Below the pieces are notes generated by a model. The model saw only the letters and a program-made list of their open reading frames with translations. It made no database searches and was not told the DNA's origin. DNA of 64,000 nt, taken from NCBI GenBank assembly GCA_900541905.1, contig UQLQ01000001.1, positions 1 to 64,000 on the forward strand. Direction: 5' to 3'. Made by a program: the position numbers and the translations under genes. Positions 61,536-64,000 of the stretch are shown in pieces. Every line of letters begins with the position of its first letter. The stretch's first letter is position 1. The DNA is from an uncultured Oscillospiraceae bacterium. Lineage in GTDB: Bacteria > Bacillota > Clostridia > Oscillospirales > Acutalibacteraceae.

Positions 61536-63087
61536 CAGATTTGGAATGGAAAATCTCTTTGATACAGGTCACATCTTCTTTTTTAAAGCATTGTGTCACG
61601 CGTAATAAAATATAATATCCAATGGCTGATAATGTGAATTCCAGTATCATGCAGCACCAAACAGGAACCGCGTTCATAAACGGTAAATGTCTTAATAACG
61701 AAAAGCAAAGAACCGAAATGCCTCCGCATAAAATCGGCTTTACAATCCAGTCTACAAACTGTATCTCCACCTGAGATACTTTCAGAAGACGATGAATGCT
61801 CAATGTAGCATTAAAAATCGTGCTGAAAAACAAAATGCCCAGATAGCCGTTTACACCTGTGAACGGAATTAAAAAATAGACCAGTATGACGCGTAATCCG
61901 GAATCTGCAAAATTATATCGCATGGAGGCAATTTGCTGGTCCAACCCTTTTAAAATGCCGTCTACCACGCTATCAAGGTACAACAAAGGAATCAGCGGTG
62001 CCAAAAATCGAATCAGACGTCCCGCTTCTTCGCTTTGATAAAAGGTGCGGCCGAAATCATCGGCAAATACAATAAAACAAGCAGTAATAAAGAATGAAAA
62101 CAGCAGGGTCAATTGCATGGAACGTGCAGTGGTCCTGCTGATTGTTCTTTTATGGCCCACTGCATTTGCTTCTGCCATTTCAGGAACCAGTAAAGAAGAA
62201 AATGCCATTAAAAATGCGGAAGGAAATAAAATCAGCGGCATTACCATACCGTGAATCATACCGTAATTGCTCAATGAGGTTTCCGTACTGGCACCGTGTT
62301 TCTTAAATCCAATGGGGATGAGTATGTTTTCAATGGTTACAAGTCCGTTACGCAGGGTAGAACCAAACATGATGGGCAGTTCTATATGGAACATATCCTG
62401 CAATGCTTTCCGAAAGGTGTATTGAAATTGATTGCCGGGGATGTCTTTTGCTTTTATTTTGTCTTTTATAAAGAAGATAAAAGTATAGGTACAAGAAGCA
62501 ATCTCGCCTAGGGTAGAGCCTAACATAATTGCGGCACAGGAATACTCTAACCCTTGCGGCGCCACAAATGTAAACAGACAAACTACTGCCATAATGGTAA
62601 CAAATTGTTCCAAAAGTTCCCCCGAAGCGGTTTTTGCAACACCACGCATTGCAATAAAATATCCTTTTAAACAAGAACATGTTGCCATGAGAGGTAAGCC
62701 GGGAGCGAGTATTTTCAGAGAGAGTGCGACACGTTGGTCGCCCAGCCAATGGATTGCTACGTAATCAGATGAAAAGTATAAGGCTATCATAGCAAGCAAG
62801 CTTAATAAAAGTGCGAAGATAATACACTTGCGAACTGCCCGTTTTGCCTGGGACGGCGCTCCTTTTGCAATGGTATCTGTTACAATACGCGTAACGGCTA
62901 AACTGATTCCTGAAGTGGAAACCGTAATTGCCAATATAAAAACAGACATAACCAGTTGGTATAATCCCATACCTGCGGTTCCTATTTTAGAAGACAAATA
63001 GGTTCGATATCCAATACTGCTGGCCCGCATTACCAGCGAAGATGCCGTAAGAATAATTGCATTAAAAAAGAATACCCTTTTTTTCAT
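61528..63087 (-). CDS. SpoVB/MurJ-like polysaccharide flippase
   Basis: A 519-residue protein with about 14 membrane segments of the MVF/MOP flippase family, opening MKKRVFFFNAIILTASSLVM and RASSIGYRTYLSSKIGTAGMGLYQ. This start is typical of stage V sporulation protein B and its relatives (YtgP), which move lipid-linked peptidoglycan precursors. Suggests a spore-forming lineage, though SpoVB-like proteins also occur in non-sporulating Clostridia. Start ATG 63087 with a GGGG-type site; the upstream extension to 63159 is unlikely. Confidence 0.85.
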   Translation of the reverse strand: MKKRVFFFNAIILTASSLVMRASSIGYRTYLSSKIGTAGMGLYQLVMSVFILAITVSTSGISLAVTRIVTDTIAKGAPSQAKRAVRKCIIFALLLSLLAMIALYFSSDYVAIHWLGDQRVALSLKILAPGLPLMATCSCLKGYFIAMRGVAKTASGELLEQFVTIMAVVCLFTFVAPQGLEYSCAAIMLGSTLGEIASCTYTFIFFIKDKIKAKDIPGNQFQYTFRKALQDMFHIELPIMFGSTLRNGLVTIENILIPIGFKKHGASTETSLSNYGMIHGMVMPLILFPSAFLMAFSSLLVPEMAEANAVGHKRTISRTTARSMQLTLLFSFFITACFIVFADDFGRTFYQSEEAGRLIRFLAPLIPLLYLDSVVDGILKGLDQQIASMRYNFADSGLRVILVYFLIPFTGVNGYLGILFFSTIFNATLSIHRLLKVSQVEIQFVDWIVKPILCGGISVLCFSLLRHLPFMNAVPVWCCMILEFTLSAIGYYILLRVTQCFKKEDVTCIKEIFHSKSAT

Positions 63088-63202
63088 ACCACAACCCCAT
63101 TTAGAATTTTGTTCTTTGTTTAATATATGTCCTAAATTGCGGGAAAATGAAACAAGCATATATCTCTATTTTTATTTTTTATCATTCGGAATACGAAATG
63201 TC

Positions 63203-63231
63203 TTGAAATACCATTAACATTGTTGCATAAT
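63203..63231 (+). promoter_or_regulatory. Promoter of second rrf2 gene
   Basis: TTGAAA (63203-63208), 17-base spacer, CATAAT (63226-63231). Confidence 0.55.
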
Positions 63232-63262
63232 AGGTTTATTACAGGGACAGGAGGAATTTATC

Positions 63263-63694
63263 ATGTGGATTTCTACAAGAGGAAGATACGCCTTACGTGT
63301 TATGGTTGATCTTGCAGAAAATAACAATGGTGAATATATTCCTTTAAAGGATATTGCAAAACGACAGGAAATTTCAGAGAAATATCTTGAAAGTATTATG
63401 GTGACTATGAGCAAAGCGGGAATTATCAAAGGATTGCGGGGAAAAGGCGGAGGGTATAAGTTAGCACTTGACCCAATGGATATTACGGTAGGGCGTATTT
63501 TAAAAGTGACGGAAAAATCTTTGGCACCCGTATCTTGTTTAGAGATGCAGCCCAACCCGTGCAAGCGGTCTCCTGCTTGTAAAACGGTGCGCGTTTGGCA
63601 GGAAATGTACAGAGTGGTAGATGAATATATAGAAAGTGTTACCATTGCTGACTTGGTGGATGAAATAGACAGCAGCGATTTTTATGTGATATAA
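63263..63694 (+). CDS. IscR-type Rrf2 family transcriptional regulator (second copy)
   Basis: A 143-residue Rrf2 protein, MWISTRGRYALRVMVDLA, with wing RGKGGGYKLAL and cysteines 92, 100 and 106 at the same positions as the Rrf2 protein at 4005-4478, so it too probably binds an Fe-S cluster. The two are clearly paralogous but not near-identical. GGAGGAA ribosome site. It stands just before palindromes and a His-rich protein gene that it might control. Confidence 0.9.
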   Translation: MWISTRGRYALRVMVDLAENNNGEYIPLKDIAKRQEISEKYLESIMVTMSKAGIIKGLRGKGGGYKLALDPMDITVGRILKVTEKSLAPVSCLEMQPNPCKRSPACKTVRVWQEMYRVVDEYIESVTIADLVDEIDSSDFYVI

Positions 63695-63697
63695 GGT

Positions 63698-63735
63698 AAA
63701 ACCATACCGAACATTTTGTTTGGCATGGTTTTTAT
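63698..63735 (+). terminator. Terminator after second rrf2
   Basis: Imperfect AAACCATACCGAAC / GTTTGGCATGGTTT stem followed by TT-rich tail. Confidence 0.65.
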
Positions 63736-63785
63736 TTTTTACGTGTATTCGGACATTTGCATATTGTCAGGCTGATTTTAGGTAA

Positions 63786-63807
63786 AACCTATAACAAGTT
63801 ATAGGTT
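63786..63807 (+). promoter_or_regulatory. 22-bp palindromic operator candidate
   Basis: AACCTATAAC-AA-GTTATAGGTT, perfect. It overlaps the probable -35 (TTGATA 63807-63812; -10 TATGTA 63830-63835) of the His-rich gene. CC...GG symmetry is seen in Rrf2/IscR sites, so the adjacent regulator is a candidate binder. Confidence 0.5.
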
Positions 63808-63860
63808 ATTGATATTAGACAAATGATGTTTTATGTAGTAAAATATACAACAACCAATAA

Positions 63861-63879
63861 ACATACTAACATAGTATGT
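63861..63879 (+). promoter_or_regulatory. 19-bp palindrome in the leader of the His-rich gene
   Basis: ACATACTA-ACA-TAGTATGT, perfect arms, ending six bases before the AGGAG ribosome site; a second possible operator. Confidence 0.45.
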
Positions 63880-63897
63880 AAATAGGAGTGAAAATGA

Positions 63898-64000
63898 ATG
63901 TCTGATCAACACACACACAGTCATCACCATCATCATGGAGGGATTGATGACTACATGAAAGCAGTAGCGGAATACAGAAAAACATTCCCGAACAAACAAG
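63898..64000 (+). CDS. His-rich protein, N-terminal fragment (cut by window edge)
   Basis: 34 codons visible, beginning MSDQHTHSHHHHHGGIDDYM and then KAVAEYRKTFPNKQ. AATAGGAG precedes the ATG. The histidine run suggests metal binding (as in HypB, CsoR relatives or metal chaperones), but too little is present to name it. It follows the Fe-S-type Rrf2 gene and has its own promoter and two palindromes. Confidence 0.65.
   Translation, partial: MSDQHTHSHHHHHGGIDDYMKAVAEYRKTFPNKQ

Overview
The window looks like chromosome from an anaerobic, probably spore-forming member of the Clostridia (Bacillota). The supporting signs are low-to-middling GC, AGGAGG-type ribosome binding sites, housekeeping -35/-10 promoters, a T-box and an adenosylcobalamin-type riboswitch, [FeFe]-hydrogenase maturases (HydG, HydF), an A-type flavodiiron protein, the oxygen-independent (cbi) cobalamin route and a SpoVB-like flippase. 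Species cannot be named from the sequence alone. Nearly everything is core metabolism, with tight operons and few signs of mobile DNA.

Layout. 1-2143 (minus): metF, a separate methionine-synthase reactivation gene and the start of B12-dependent metH. 2328-3813 (minus): metY, preceded by an unannotated 19-codon leader ORF carrying Cys-Cys. 4005-4478 (minus): an IscR-type Rrf2 regulator. 4741-7892 (plus): a structured leader ending in a perfect terminator, then a TM1266-type regulator, hydG and hydF. 8041-8409: a small putative di-heme membrane protein behind a palindromic operator. 8503-12715: an isoleucine T-box (specifier AUC) followed by ilvB-ilvN-ilvA-ridA. 12831-14024: flavodiiron protein. 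14154-17845: nadA-nadB-nadC-niaR with a likely NiaR operator. 18047-19195: iron-type alcohol dehydrogenase. 19259-20108: long non-coding stretch. 20109-23092: CsoR-controlled copA-csoR, with copA carrying a CopZ domain at its C-terminus. 23267-23547 (minus): two tiny overlapping membrane-protein genes. 23746-29283: pdxK-like kinase, zinc-ribbon membrane protein, HD hydrolase, sugar-nucleotide dehydratase, and a MerR-regulated ABC exporter.

29319-52370 (minus) is a roughly 23 kb tetrapyrrole/cobalamin supercluster. It holds genes from glutamyl-tRNA to uroporphyrinogen III (hemA, hemL, hemB, hemC, hemD) and from there through the anaerobic corrin pathway and nucleotide-loop assembly. A cobalamin riboswitch sits between the first gene (cbiK) and cbiD. 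Oddities are a frameshifted hemC, two domain fusions (CobK-SirC and CobA-HemD), a second truncated CobU, and a CbiA whose glutaminase domain lacks the usual nucleophilic cysteine. The B12 product would serve the MetH encoded at the other end of the window.

52496-59693 (plus), divergent from cbiK, is a nearly complete aromatic pathway: aroB, aroC, an AroE-AroK fusion, aroQ, aroF, aroA, tyrA. The window closes with an M3 oligopeptidase, a SpoVB-like flippase, a second Rrf2 regulator and the start of a His-rich protein flanked by palindromes.

No tRNA, rRNA, CRISPR array, transposase or phage gene was found. The least explained signals are the Cys-codon leader before metY, the structured RNA before the hydrogenase maturation genes, the probable internal start making free CopZ, and the lesions or variants in the B12 cluster.
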